Shown here in pieces: positions 1 to 11,314 of a DNA stretch of 64,000 nt (position 1 is the stretch's first letter; every line of letters begins with the position of its first letter). Location of the stretch: assembly GCA_026119935.1 (NCBI GenBank), contig JALRMH010000012.1:248001-312000 (forward strand), given 5' to 3'. This stretch comes from Endothia cerciana. Taxonomy: Eukaryota > Ascomycota > Sordariomycetes > Diaporthales > Cryphonectriaceae. The translations under genes were made by a program, and so were the position numbers. Under the pieces are notes generated by a model. The model was not told the DNA's origin, did no database searches, and was given only the letters and a program-made list of their open reading frames with translations.

Positions 1-3000
1 AGCCCATTGGCCGGCAAAATGGTGTCTTGGAGATCGTGATACACATTCGCTGTTGCGCTGGATATTGGGGGAAGACCGACATATTATAAGTGGCATTCGA
101 CCACCAGAACACCTGTAGGTTGTCAGCGATAGGTTGTCAGCGATAATGTTCATTAATATTCCATTAATACTGAGATCAGAATCAAGTACAGGACGCTCAC
201 GTGGCTGAAGTTTTTGATACCGTCGGCGCCGAGGAGCACGAGATGCCTGCCCAACCCGACGTTAACCACTTAGATAGCGGTCAGCATTGCGGGCATCCAG
301 AAACCATGGACGAAGAGCTTACTAATGAGCGAGCCAGCAGTCGATATCCAGGTCGACAACTATTCCTCCTCATCAGCAAGCCGCAGCGATGATTAGTGTA
401 CCTGACCGAGCAGATGCAACCACAAGACGTACAAATAGCAATATGACGAAGGCGTCATCTATCCCAGGACAGCATGTCACAAAAAATCTAACGTATAATC
501 GAAGACCTGTACAGATCGTCATAATTACCTATAATGTTGCTTAGCATTCCTGTAAGTTCAGATTTGGTATCAAACGTGGGTAGCAACCAAAAACATACTA
601 AGCATGTAATCGCGACCCCATACATGGACGCCGCATGGTTGAAAAAGGGTGTAGGTTCATTGAGGTTATCGACCGTCCCAATGGACGCGAAGAGGGAACC
701 AGTCATGGCATCTATGAATTTGCGCCTGTCGGGTTTCTGACCGTGGTCGTTTGCTGATAGTTGGTGGCGTCCACGCCAAGAGTGAGGTGATTCGATAGGC
801 CTGAACTTGAAGTGTAGTTCTGAACGGGTGTCTTCACGACTGGAAGTTTCGATATTAGGAATTGAATTCAGAGACACAGCCTGGCCGGCAAGTGCATATT
901 GTTCATGACAGATTACGTGGACGATGACAGACGTGCTGAGGTTGGGCCATCGGATCTTTTGTTTCTCGACTAACGCAGAACCCCCACAGACCCGTTGCAG
1001 TGATCCGCAGGAGGTGGTAGTCCCCAGCGGCGGGTATTAGCGCTAGGCGGGTTTTGACACTCGTCAAAGAAACGATCGCCGAGCTTGATATCCACAGTCA
1101 CCGACGAGGCTTGAAGCAGGGACCATGATCTAGACACACAGACCGCCCGTCCTTCCCCGGGGTTATTTTCCGGACACATGGCAAAGGCTCGCGAGTCCAA
1201 CCATTTCGATCCTCGCTTAGGAGCTTCACCCATGTCATGAAGAATTGTACCCCCGGTAATAACTCTCATCGCCATTCGTTACCGTTCTACTCCGTGGTAT
1301 CGCGCTCCGCTATTGTCCGGCATTTGAAACGGGGGAAATGCAGGCTCGCGTCCGTTCCTCCAAGAACCTGGATGCCCCTGACTTTATCCGACCGGAAAAT
1401 GGACGAGCGTGCGCGGGGCACCAGAACGGAACGGCATCGTCTAGAGGTTCTTGGGAGTACTGATAAGGCGAGGCATCATTTCCATCTATGGCTCTCGCTG
1501 ACGCCAAGGCAAACCGTCTCTGCTTTCATAAAGAGGCCCACTGATCTACACAAGTGAAGATCATTTGGGGTATCGTGTCGCAGGCCGAAACGGGCAATCC
1601 ATCATCGCGAAGAAGTGGATTCCGTCCGTGCTCTACCATCTGGAGCATATTGAGCATATCACCTGCTGCTTGCCCTTAGGAGGACCGTGCTTTATTCATA
1701 CCATATTAATAAAATGCAACCCCCCTTGCATCCTAACACGACTCGAGTGACGAACGCGAGATTAGCAAAAGCGTGAGCACGACGCAGTTGTACACTGCCG
1801 ATAGCCGTCGCTATGCTTTCCATCCACGTTCCGTCAACTTCTTGTAAGCGATTCCTGGAGCCGATAGCTCCTCTTTAAGCATAGCTCGGGTATGCTACGC
1901 CCTGTCACTGAAATTACGACGCCGTCTACCTGGGAATGCTCAATGCCCTTGCCTCTGGACCCAGAGCCATGAGACGCCTGGTTGAAGAGTCTCGTACGCC
2001 GGTCCGGCAGCTCGCGCTCAAAGTTCAGCCTTCATCTGTGATACCGGGGTCCGTGAAGTCCAATGATGGTGATGGTGACCAGTATGGCCAGTCATTGTTC
2101 AGTGGTTGGCCACGTCCAAATAGCCCTCCACATACATAGCACCACCTTCCTCATCGAAGGCGAGCAGCAGATGTCTTTAGCAACACGTCCGCCTCTGCGG
2201 CTCTTGACGGCTATATTGCGCGTCTTCTCAACAGTGAATTATGCCCGCCACACCATCATCGGTACCCAATGGGCGAACCGTCGTTGAAGGCCAGGGCTAT
2301 CGCCGCACATGCCACGGGCCCAACAGGTGGTTTCATGCCCGTCCTGCCTTCGCTGAGCAGTTTAATTCCGTCCGTGCCGGCGTAGTGTCCGCCATCACGC
2401 TAACCGAGCCATGGAAATTGAAAATTCAGAGAAGGGAGTGACCCTGATCGATATGGATCATGGGGTATTCTCGGTTCTACACGAGGGTCCATCGGCCCTT
2501 CCGACTCACAGAGATGAAAATCTGAAAGGGCACCCGGGCAACCTTGAGCACTTGACCATGATGCTCCCTGGTGTGATCGGACATTGCTCATGATGCACCA
2601 AAATTGTCCGCCGATAAGCTGAAGAATGACTGCGCACAGCAGGTACTGCGGACTTCGGGAGTTGTACGTTATGGAATTTCGATCTCGTGTCGATCTCGTG
2701 TCGAGCGTGCCGAGTTAAGAACATCTACTGATATCGATCAGGACCCCTTTGACGCTTCTTCTAGCTGCTCGTTTTACACCAGGAGCGCCTTCTCGACCGG
2801 AAGCCTCCGAGTGGGACAGACATGCCTCAGCAGAGCACAACCATCGAGAAAGCTAACCCCGCACATGACCCACGGACCCGCGCTGCCGGCCTTGAGTGCC
2901 TCACAGTCGCGGCCCACACTGACAACGAGCGGCGGGCCTCAGTGCCGTGGAAACGCTCACTTGAGCACACGATACCCGCTCGTGGGCAAAAGGAACCATC

Positions 3001-3586
3001 TTTGATAGGTGCTTCAGAAAAGTGTCTGTACTGTGTGACCATCATGGACCCCTGACTTCCTGAGCAGGGTGTCATTCCGCAGCTCCCCGACGACGACCTA
3101 AGGACAGAACTTCCAATCGCAGTGAATATGTGATCCTAAAAAGGCAGCTAGCAGGCAACCTAGACGGCCTCGGGGAGGGCCTAGAATGTGATCAATAAGC
3201 GAAGCGACAGATGGTTGTCTTTGCAGGCTAGGGCTGACATGGCCAAGGAATTGGTAGACGCCGGCTCTATCGCACACCCTTCCACTCTAGGGCTGCATGC
3301 GGCTAACTTTGATGTACGGCCATTACTAAGCCCAAGAGGCTCACTGCCTTGTTCGTGGAGATCGCCGCCTGTTGTGTTGCCTCGCGGATGAATTCGCTCG
3401 CAGGCAAGGCTCTGCGAGATGGGCGCATAGTTTCACCGGCAAACACGACTTCTGCTACATCTAGCTATTGCTAGAGACATAAGAAGGACGCCTGGGAAGC
3501 GCCTCAACATTAAACCTCGAACCCGCCACTTTCCAGACCACCAGAGGCCCATCAACGTTCCCAGTATCATCTCCATCGCCAACAGG
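1..3586. other. Gene-poor region, no convincing gene
   Basis: About 3.6 kb without a coding region I can support. Open frames on both strands are short and lack family motifs, apart from one weak fragment described separately. No repeat, tRNA or terminal inverted repeat was recognised. It may be decayed sequence. Confidence 0.5.
488..877 (-). pseudogene. Possible remnant of a fungal membrane protein
   Basis: An open frame of about 129 codons with no ATG at its start. Its middle reads like protein: a basic stretch (KPDRRKFIDAMTG) is followed by a hydrophobic segment (YGVAITCLVCFWLLP). That layout resembles the C-terminal membrane part of some fungal proteins of unknown function, but I cannot assign a family. 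No matching N-terminal part is visible upstream on the same strand, so if it is real it is a truncated relic. It could equally be chance. Confidence 0.2.
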
Positions 3587-4988
3587 ATGGGTACAATCAC
3601 CAAAGCAACCGCGAGCAAGCCTGCCCAAGGCGTCCCGTTCTTCACGCCCACTCAAGACCCTCCTTCCGGGACAGCCACGGAGCTGGACCCGGAACACCCG
3701 GACAAAATCCCCACCCTCTTCCGACCTCTTACCATCCGCGGCGTCACGCTCGTCAACCGCTTTGTGGTGTCCCCCATGTGTCAGTACTCAGCTGACGACG
3801 GCCACCTGACTGATTGGCACCTCGTGCACCTGGGCTCCATGAGCGCGCGGGGCGCCGCGCTCACCATCGTCGAGGCCACCGCGGTCCTCCCCAACGGGCG
3901 CATCTCGCCCGAGGACTCCGGGCTGTGGAAGGACAGCCAGATCGCGCCCCTGAGGCGTGTCACAGACTACATCCACTCGCAGGGCCACAAGGCCGGCATC
4001 CAGCTGAGCCACGCGGGCCGCAAGGCGAGCACCCTCGCGCCGTGGCACCGCCAGAGGGGCGAGCATCCCGTCGCCGGTGAGGACGTGGGTGGCTGGCCCG
4101 ATAACGTGTGGGGCCCCAGCGCCATCCCGTTCTCGCACACGTATCCGCAGGTGAAGGAGATGACGGTGGAGCAGATCCGGGAGACCGTGGATGCTTTTGG
4201 TGCTGCAGCGAAGAGGGCCGTCGAGGCGGGCTTTGATGTCATCGAGATCCACGGGGCGCATGGATATCTCCAAACCGCGTTCATGTCGCCTCTCAGCAAT
4301 GTCAGTACTCCTGTGCTGGCTGTGCGTCATCATTGGGGGTGTTTAGAGACTGCTAACTCGGTTGTAGCAACGAACCGATGAGTACGGAGGCAGCCTTGAG
4401 AACCGCGTTCGTTTCCTGGTTGAGGTCATCAAAGTCGTCCGAGCTGTCATCCCAGACACTATGCCCCTGTTCGTCCGAATCTCGGCCACCGAGTGGATGG
4501 AGTGGACTGGCAAGGAGAGCTGGGATCTGCCGCAGAGTATCAAGCTGGCTCACATGCTCCCGGAGCTCGGGGTCGACCTCCTGGACGTCTCGTCGGGCGG
4601 AAACGCCTCCGAGCAGAAGATCCAGATCCACCCATACTACCAGGTCAACCTAGCACGTGAAGTCCGTGCCAGCCTGAAAAAGGCCGGGAAGGACATGCTC
4701 ATTGGTGCCGTGGGCATGATCACTGACGCGGAGATGGCCCGGGAAATCGTGCAGGACACCTGCTTATACACACTGGGCGAGGACCCGGAGCAGGGTGACT
4801 TCAAGCATTCGCAGGGCACCTCGTCAGAGGTGCATGAGGATCGGTCTAAGGCTGACGTGGTCATCATCGCGAGGCAGTTCCTGAGGGAGCCCGAGTTCGT
4901 GTTGAGGGCGGCCAGGCACCTCGGCGTCAACGTGAAGTGGCCTGATCAGTACATGCGTGCAGAGTGGCCAGACTCCCAAAAGATCTGA
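3587..4988 (+). CDS. NADH:flavin oxidoreductase, Old Yellow Enzyme family (YqjM-like)
   Basis: Exons 3587-4300 and 4368-4988. The 67-nt intron has donor GTCAGT, a perfect TGCTAAC branch site and acceptor TTGTAG, and splices SPLSN to QRTDEYGGS. The 444-residue product is an FMN-dependent TIM barrel. SPMCQYSADDG (Cys65) matches the YqjM-class motif whose cysteine tunes the flavin. QLSHAGRKAS lies at 139-148, and the substrate-binding pair His222/His225 sits in HGAHGYL. Family members reduce the C=C bond of enals, enones or nitro compounds with NAD(P)H; the natural substrate here cannot be told. No signal peptide is seen, so it is probably cytosolic. The first 40 residues precede the barrel and are Pro/Thr-rich. 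No obvious pathway partners flank it. Confidence 0.93.
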
Positions 4989-6094
4989 TCTGTTTGAAAG
5001 ACTTGATGGGAAGTCGCTGGTTCAAGGTGGGACATAGGATCCACGATCACAGGCATCTATGTCGACGTGTCTGCGGAAGACGACCGGATCATATACTGGA
5101 ACTCCGAACTCCATTAACGCCTATTTTAATGAACTCCCTAGGATACATGTCATATCGGTTGTCGATGTCTTCCATCCAGAATCTGTCGGCCCGCATGCTG
5201 CTAAATCAGCACCACGTCTCTCCAAACCAGAATCAAGCCATGCCGAATCACTGACGCCGCGAACCCTGCAATATTGCAGGACCCCCAGTGCCTAAATTCC
5301 AACATCTCAACTCCTCGAACACCAGAACGCCACACGCCAAACCCACCCCATCCTACATATTCAAACCCCATGTTTCCCAGCTGTCCAAGAACCTAGCACG
5401 AACGACGAGTGCTCAGGAGATCTAGACCCCTCAGCGCCTTAGATCCTTCAAACACTACAACACAAGGACAGCAGGACACCAGAACGCCAGCATTCCTAAC
5501 ACTCAAACGCCCTGTCCCACATGCCATAATGACAAAATCGCCCCGTTTCTAGTCGTCCAGAAAGAACGAGCATTGTGATGAAACCAGATCCGCCAGCACC
5601 AGCGCCGCCCGTGCACTCACCCACCCACCACACGGGATATGAATCAACGCCGCGCTGGCTTAGCCTCCCTGGTTTCTCGCATCGCCCTCTGGAAAGGGGC
5701 CCTGGGGCGGCGTTCGCCTTGTTCACCACGGTTCGTGCTCAAAAGTCCGCAGGCTGCGCCCTCGAGCCGCCGCGAATGCTGACAATAATGGCGGATATGG
5801 CGCTCGTCCTAACGGCCGTCATGGTGGGTGCCGAGACGACATCTCCAAGGGAGCTGACGCTGTCTGCAGGTCCGGAGGGGGTCTGAGAGAGGACAGACAC
5901 TCCGTCGCTGTTCTCTTGGGCGATAGCGCCGGGGCCACTTGTGCGCGCCTGCGAGTTTTCTTCTGTGGTGGGGGACCCGGGCGCCGAGGATGCAGTCCGG
6001 TCCTGCGGCCCGCTGGGACTTTGTGGGCCTGAAGCTCAGGAGGAGGCCTCGGATACTATGATGCCGGCCCGGGCCCCCACCTCGCTGCAGGCTG
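4989..6094. other. Intergenic, nothing recognised
   Basis: About 1.1 kb between the end of the flavin oxidoreductase and the 3' end of the minus-strand membrane protein gene. The short open frames lack family motifs. It presumably holds the 3' untranslated regions of both convergent genes. Confidence 0.5.
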
Positions 6095-7074
6095 TCAGAC
6101 GGCGGAAACTGGGTGGTTTGGCCCGCGAAGTGATGACTGAGATCTTGCCTCGCTTGGTTGAAACAAGTTCACGGCAGCGTTGAGTCGGAGTTGGTCCCTC
6201 GTCCCCACGAAGAGGTCATAGCCCCTGTTCCCGCTGGCGGTCTGGCGTTTGTTGACCTGAACCTGGCTGATAGTCTCGCCAGAGCAGAAGCCGACGTCAG
6301 GGACATGACCCTGAGCCCTCTGGGCGTAGTCGAGACCCGCGCCGGAGTAGAAGCCAATATCTACAATCCCTTCCTGGCGCGGGGCAGGCTGGACATGGGA
6401 GCGTACTGTCCCGCGGTGATCCCCATTCGAGCCCCAGGGGAGCCACCGAGTATGCCGCCCTGTGTGGTGGGGCTCAGAGACGGGGAGGACGGCCCATTCT
6501 GCAGGTTCGTTCTGCACCAGTCCCCGGATCAAAGGCTTGAAAGGCTTCAGCCATGTGGTTGGGTTCCGGGGCCGTTCCCGGGCCTGGCTCCGACAAGAGC
6601 GGCGGCAGATGAATCGCAAAAAGATCACCATGAAGACCACAACCCTGTGCGAGATGCTATGATCAGTCAAGGGCGGGGAAAGGGGGGTCAGGCTGCTTTT
6701 GGTTTGGGGAGAGCTTACATGACAACAAAACCTGTGGTCGCTCCTATCCAGATCTTCTGGGTCGTGTTGAACTCCGGGCCAGGTTGTTGGTTGGCAGCCG
6801 CCGCGGGATTCTGGTTTGGGATCGGGATCGAGCCAGGAGGCGGTATCGTCTGACCGGAGGAATGCGTGGTCACAAGCGAGTAGTATGATGGGGCTGGGGA
6901 CATGAGGGAGGAGAGTGAAGTGGAGGAGGTAGAAGAAGATGAAGTTGAGGACGGAGAAGGGGCCCATCGGACGGTGCTCCAAGAGGCGGGTGCTGGAACC
7001 AGTGTTCTCATGGGCTCCGTATGCTCAGAGATCACCGGCGGCCACCAAACGATCGATGCGGTCGCGGAATTCAT
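6095..7074 (-). CDS. Single-pass membrane protein with Ser/Thr/Pro-rich N-terminal region
   Basis: Two exons, 7074-6719 and 6644-6095. The 74-nt intron (GTAAGC...CACAG) splits the ATG codon of a methionine inside the membrane segment. Splicing joins IWIGATTGFVVM to VVVFMVIFLRFICRR, making one continuous hydrophobic helix at residues 108-131 followed by a basic stop-transfer patch; neither exon alone has a full helix, which supports the model. The product is 301 residues. Residues 30-105 are rich in Ser, Thr and Pro with an NTT glycosylation site just before the membrane; the C-terminal 170 residues are polar. This is the layout of fungal Mid2/WSC-like or other mucin-type membrane proteins, but I see no WSC cysteine pattern and no cleavable signal peptide. 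The start is the first ATG of the frame, and an upstream exon is possible. Function unknown. Confidence 0.6.
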
Positions 7075-8174
7075 GGTGTGTGTATTGAAGAGGTCGTCCA
7101 GACTACTTGTTCTTGGTTATTAAGAGAATAGTAAGTATTGGATTTGAATATATGTTACAAGCGGTGAGAGAATTGATCCGGGCGTATTTTCTTCCTGAAG
7201 AAGCAATCCAAATTTGATGAATACCCATATGAAGAATCACGACAACTTATCTTTTAGCTTCTCTTTTTGGAGCAAAGCCTGGCGCACAGAGCCTCTTTTC
7301 AGGAGTGAACTCTTCTAAGTTCGCCAACTCGGGACTGCGCAGAACAGGACTTGCAATGACAAGTCGTGACTGGGGAGAGGTTCATTAGGTCTTCAAGCTA
7401 GGCCTGCAAGTGTTCGAACTAGGGCAGACAAGCCCATGTACAATGAGCTCGACATTTGATCTACCTAGGCGAACGACAATGCTCAGCGCCCAGGTGGCCC
7501 GGAGGGACGGGCTCCGTCCCAGTATAAACATATCTCTTATCTATTTCTGGTTATGTTTCAAGAACAGAAGCCTCACTTAATTATTCTAACTGAGGGATGT
7601 CTGCCAGATACGATGGATAAGAGAAGAAAGAAATAGAGGATTAATGTATGGAAATCACATGATTAAAATAAGGGCAGCACATCTAGTCAGTGTTCTCGAG
7701 TACTAATACAGCAGCAGAGGACTTAACATTGGGCGGACGGAGCCCTAGTTGCACGCTAGGGGTGGAAGACTGATGCATTGGTATGGCTGCTTTTTATCGA
7801 CAGAGGCTGTCAGGGTGTGGAGGTGCAGAGCCAGTGCAAAGATGCTTTGCAGACATGTCGTCAACCTGGTGTGTCTACTATGTAGTAGTATGTATATCCA
7901 GGGGCTCGAAGATCGGCCCGAGAGGACTTATATGTGGACTCGGCTCTCTTCAGCTTACCAGTCCGCCAGTCTGCCAGGGCAGCCCCTGCTCAAAGCCTGC
8001 TCCACATCCCCCACCATTTGCTTCTTGTCAATCGCGACGCGCCAAACTTTCGTCTTGGTGGTCCAGCGGTCATCGATCACCACGCTGTGGAAGGCAGCTT
8101 TTCTTGCCCTTGATTGCCCCACAGACTTGTACGTTCAAAGAAAGCGACCGTCCGCATTGAAAACAGCTGCCGTC
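7075..8174. other. Intergenic, promoter region between divergent genes
   Basis: About 1.1 kb separates the membrane protein gene (minus) from SLD5 (plus), so it should contain both promoters. The 7120-7700 part is AT-rich. No repeat or gene was recognised. Confidence 0.5.
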
Positions 8175-9046
8175 ATGGATATCGATGACATCCTTCGCGA
8201 GGTTGACCCCAGCTTCGACACGATCCCCCACGAGACGCGTGACTTGCAGGCCCTCACGCGTGCTTGGGTTGCCGAGCGATGCGCCCCGGAACTCTTGGAG
8301 TGCGCACTTCCCTCTCTGGCGTTTGCCGGAATTGTATACTTTCTACGAAGTTTGGGCTTAACGCTGTGACCTCACGCAGGTGGCCAGCAGATGGCCTTTT
8401 CGAGCGCATCAACCAGCGCATCAAGGCCCAGATCGAGAAGGTCGAGGACATGACCGGCGACATGGACCCAAAGACCAACTTCGCCCTGATCGTGATCCAG
8501 ACCGAACTCGAGCGGTATAGATACATCGTGCGCAGCTATGTGCGCGCGAGAATCGCGAAGGTGGGCTCGAGACCCTTGCCTCGTCTCACAGCATGAGGCC
8601 GACCACCTCGTAGCTGCAGCCAGAGAGCGCGACGAGCTCGCCGGTCCTGTTATCAGCGAAGCTGACAACCGAGCCTGCAAACACAGATCGACAAGCACAC
8701 ACTGCACTACCTCTCGACGCCCACCATGCGTGCTCGCCTCTCCGAGACAGAACTTGCCTACGCCACCCGACACCAGGCCATGTTGCACAACCACTACCTC
8801 TCCTCGTTCCTGTCGTCGTTCCCTGCTAACCTGCAGAACCTCAACGACACCGCCGGGAATATCAGCATGATCGATACACCCGACCTTGGCACGGCAGTGT
8901 TCATCCGTCTGCTGAGGGACTGCCTTGTTGAGGGCAAGGGCACAGACGAGGACGGCAGCATGGACGGCAAGAACGGAGACATCCTCATCCTGAGATGGTC
9001 CGACGCGAAGTCTCTGGTCGACGCTGGCAACGCCGAGCTGGTATGA
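8175..9046 (+). CDS. SLD5: GINS complex subunit SLD5
   Basis: Exons 8175-8299, 8380-8560 and 8687-9046 give 221 residues, the usual fungal length. The N-terminus MDIDDILREVDPSFDTIP is characteristic. Splicing restores PELLEWPADGLFERI, then RARIAKIDKHTLHYLSTP. The helical A-domain with VEDMTGDMDPKTNFALIVIQ is followed by ARLSETELAYATRHQ and a C-terminal B-domain ending in GNAELV. SLD5 forms GINS with PSF1-3; GINS joins MCM2-7 and CDC45 in the replicative helicase and also binds polymerase epsilon. The protein acts in the nucleus at replication origins and forks. Both introns (80 and 126 nt) have good acceptors (CGCAG, CACAG). An alternative donor at the final Val codon (GTATGA) was not used because the frame ends naturally there. 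Confidence 0.93.
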
Positions 9047-9262
9047 TCTAACCGGCACCGCAAAACTTAAGGACTAAATCACACTGCCCGGAAGCAGTCC
9101 CGAGAGCGGCCGCAAGGGAAGCATCGAGCAGAGGTCGGTCTGTCCGCGCTGACGATCCTGCGTCCCTCGGACAACGGAACAATCTGGCATCCTTTGGATG
9201 ACAGATGTCTCGGCGACCTGCGTTGATCTACCAGCGCAAGGCACCGAAAAGCCGAAGGTGTA

Positions 9263-10452
9263 CAGTGGGGGGACAAAAATACTGATCCCGACGCGTAATT
9301 TCGCGACACCCCACATTCCCACCAACTCTCTCTTTTACAACGAACAGCTGCAGAACGTCGCCCAGGCCTCCTAGAGCTCCCAAAAAGCATTACTCTCCTC
9401 ATACGAGGACGAGGATTGCAACGGAGTTTGATTTAGGTCAAACCAAGCGATCGTTATTCGCTAAATACAGCTGTCCCGAAGGCTCTATGTCTGGCCTCGT
9501 GTCGAGTTATCGTGTCCAAAAGTCAGGTCGAAGTACACCAGCCGTGGACATCCTAAATCTATTACAAATGAACAATTCAAGCATATTGTCGATACCATTA
9601 ACCAACAGCCTTTCTCTACAGCCGACAATATTATTCGAAAAGCACAGTTGACGTGTTGTGAGAGGATGCTGAAAAAGAAGCTTGCCGCTGAGCGTATTTT
9701 ACACTTGAAAGCACTTCGACGTCCAGCACTTGCCTCTGCCCACGTCGCAGCTCTGCTTGCACATGCCTATTTGCTTGTTGGTAGGCCGGCTTCTTTTTGG
9801 CGACGTGTTATTTGGACCGACGAGACGTTGATTCAACGTGGTCAAGGTGATAGAACACTGATAGTTTAGTGCCGCTGAGTATGATTTTCTACCCTTTGCG
9901 CCGATCACTCTAGCTCACTTAATATTCCTTTTTAGAACGAACGCCTCGACGCGAAGAATATTCAACCACAGCAGGCCTCAAGTCGTCACGGCCAGATGTT
10001 CTGAGCTGGCTTTGATTGCACACGACGTACCGCCCTTGTGCCATTGCTCAGAGATCCCGACGCACCACGCGGTGGTATAACTGCACGTCGGATACTCGCT
10101 ATATATCAAGAGCACCTCTCTACCATCGTCGAGCCTGGATCCATCATCTTCCTTCCAGATATTACTGGTACATACATATACGGCGGGTATTATGAAAGAG
10201 TGGCTGTCGGAATTCTGTAGTGAAAATAGGATGTCGATAATAGAACATCCACCTAGAAGTCCTGATCTGAATGCCATCGAAAATAGATGGAAAACCACTC
10301 AGGGAGAGATCCCAAAAAAGATACCCAGAGTTGAAGAGCCTTCTAATATCCGAGACTTCTAGACGGCGTCTTATACAAGCTGCAGTCTGTCACGATACAG
10401 AGAATTGTATGGCTCAAGGGCTCAATATTCCGTATATTTGTGGGATCTCCAG
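9263..10452 (+). mobile_element. Decayed Tc1/mariner-type DNA transposon
   Basis: About 1.19 kb. The left end, after a TA dinucleotide at 9261-9262, reads CAGTGGGGGGACAAAAATAC. The right end (about 10430-10452) reads GTATATTTGTGGGATCTCCAG and is followed by TTA. The two are imperfect inverted copies, as expected of worn terminal inverted repeats at a TA target. In between lie recognisable pieces of a Tc1/mariner DDE transposase in more than one frame. The ends are inferred from a degenerate match, so the exact boundaries are tentative. The element is non-autonomous now. Confidence 0.65.
9527..10362 (+). pseudogene. Tc1/mariner transposase, frameshifted
   Basis: Fragments in order. A helix-turn-helix-like part contains ITNEQFKHIVDTINQQPFST. 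It is followed by ERMLKKKLAAERI and the first catalytic block FWRRVIWTDETLIQRG, with the first Asp. Degraded sequence around 10140-10200 holds a likely second Asp (FLPDITG). Then SIIEHPPRSPDLNAIENRW matches the conserved SPDLNPIENLW block with the catalytic Glu. The first and last blocks are in different frames with stops between them, so no active enzyme can be made. The DD34E type of Tc1-like elements fits best. Decay could come from repeat-induced point mutation, but indels are also present. Confidence 0.8.
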
Positions 10453-11314
10453 TTAAGGAGAGAAAGAAGGAAACCAATCAAGGTCTGGTCGTAGAGAAAG
10501 AACTTAGGTAATAGCGAGGCAAGCGGGTTTCCTTATCGATAGGGCCTGCAGGGGTCTTCCGGCAGGCACCCTATCGATAGAGCACCCCTGCTCTCGAGCT
10601 TGCCGTTACACATTCGACGTGTGGGAAGTCCTCGCTTTGAGTATGACGCGACGTTTACAAGCTGTGATCGACGCAAAAGGTTGGTATACAGAATATTGAG
10701 CTCGCATATAAAATACTACTCTTTGATGTACCTATATATGATTTCTCTATAGAACTTGAGTAATGTATAATGTTTTGTGACTTCTCGAAGTGGAGAGTGG
10801 TGGATGCTAGAGATCTAGGTGGTTCTGCTGGGATCGGTATTTTGGTCCACCGGCTGTATATGCAGGCGCATCCCTCGGGCGGGCGTTGGTGCCAAACTAG
10901 CCCATCGAGTTGCACTTGCGGTTGAGGTTCTTCAAATTCTAGCGCATCGCTGACTTCCGCCCGTGGGTTTTCGGCCGAGGAATGCTAAAGGACATGACGT
11001 ATGGGCGTGTCGCGCGGAGCTAAGAGGTAAAGGCCTGTAGCTCCGGTCCTAGAAATTACTGGTTTCAGACGGATCTATAACCTTCGGATATAGCATGCAG
11101 CGCGTCCTCTGTCTGCCCCTCTGGTCGGTCTTTGCCCCAAGAACCCCGCGCAATCCCGCGAAGTCGAAAGGGAGGACGACGGATTTAACAGGCTTAGATA
11201 TAACTACAGATGGGACGGCCCTGGAGGACTTCCATGCCCCATCACCAACCCCCTTCCTCAATTCATCCCTTCGTCAAATCGCGCCGACCAACTAACTACT
11301 GAAGACGACCCGAA
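10453..11314. other. Intergenic with palindrome and AT-rich block
   Basis: Lies between the transposon remnant and the SDR gene. It holds the palindrome at 10509-10610, an AT-rich block at about 10670-10790 and the promoter of the downstream gene. No coding region is supported. Confidence 0.5.
10509..10610. repeat. Large imperfect palindrome
   Basis: The inner arms TATCGATAGGG-CCTGC and GCAGG-CACCCTATCGATA face each other across a short spacer (about 10533-10580). The outer arms GGCAAGC (near 10519) and GCTTGCC (near 10598) continue the symmetry, and GTAA/TTAC lie further out. The whole could fold into a roughly 100-nt cruciform or be a small foldback element. It lies just outside the Tc1 remnant and has no coding capacity. 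Confidence 0.6.
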
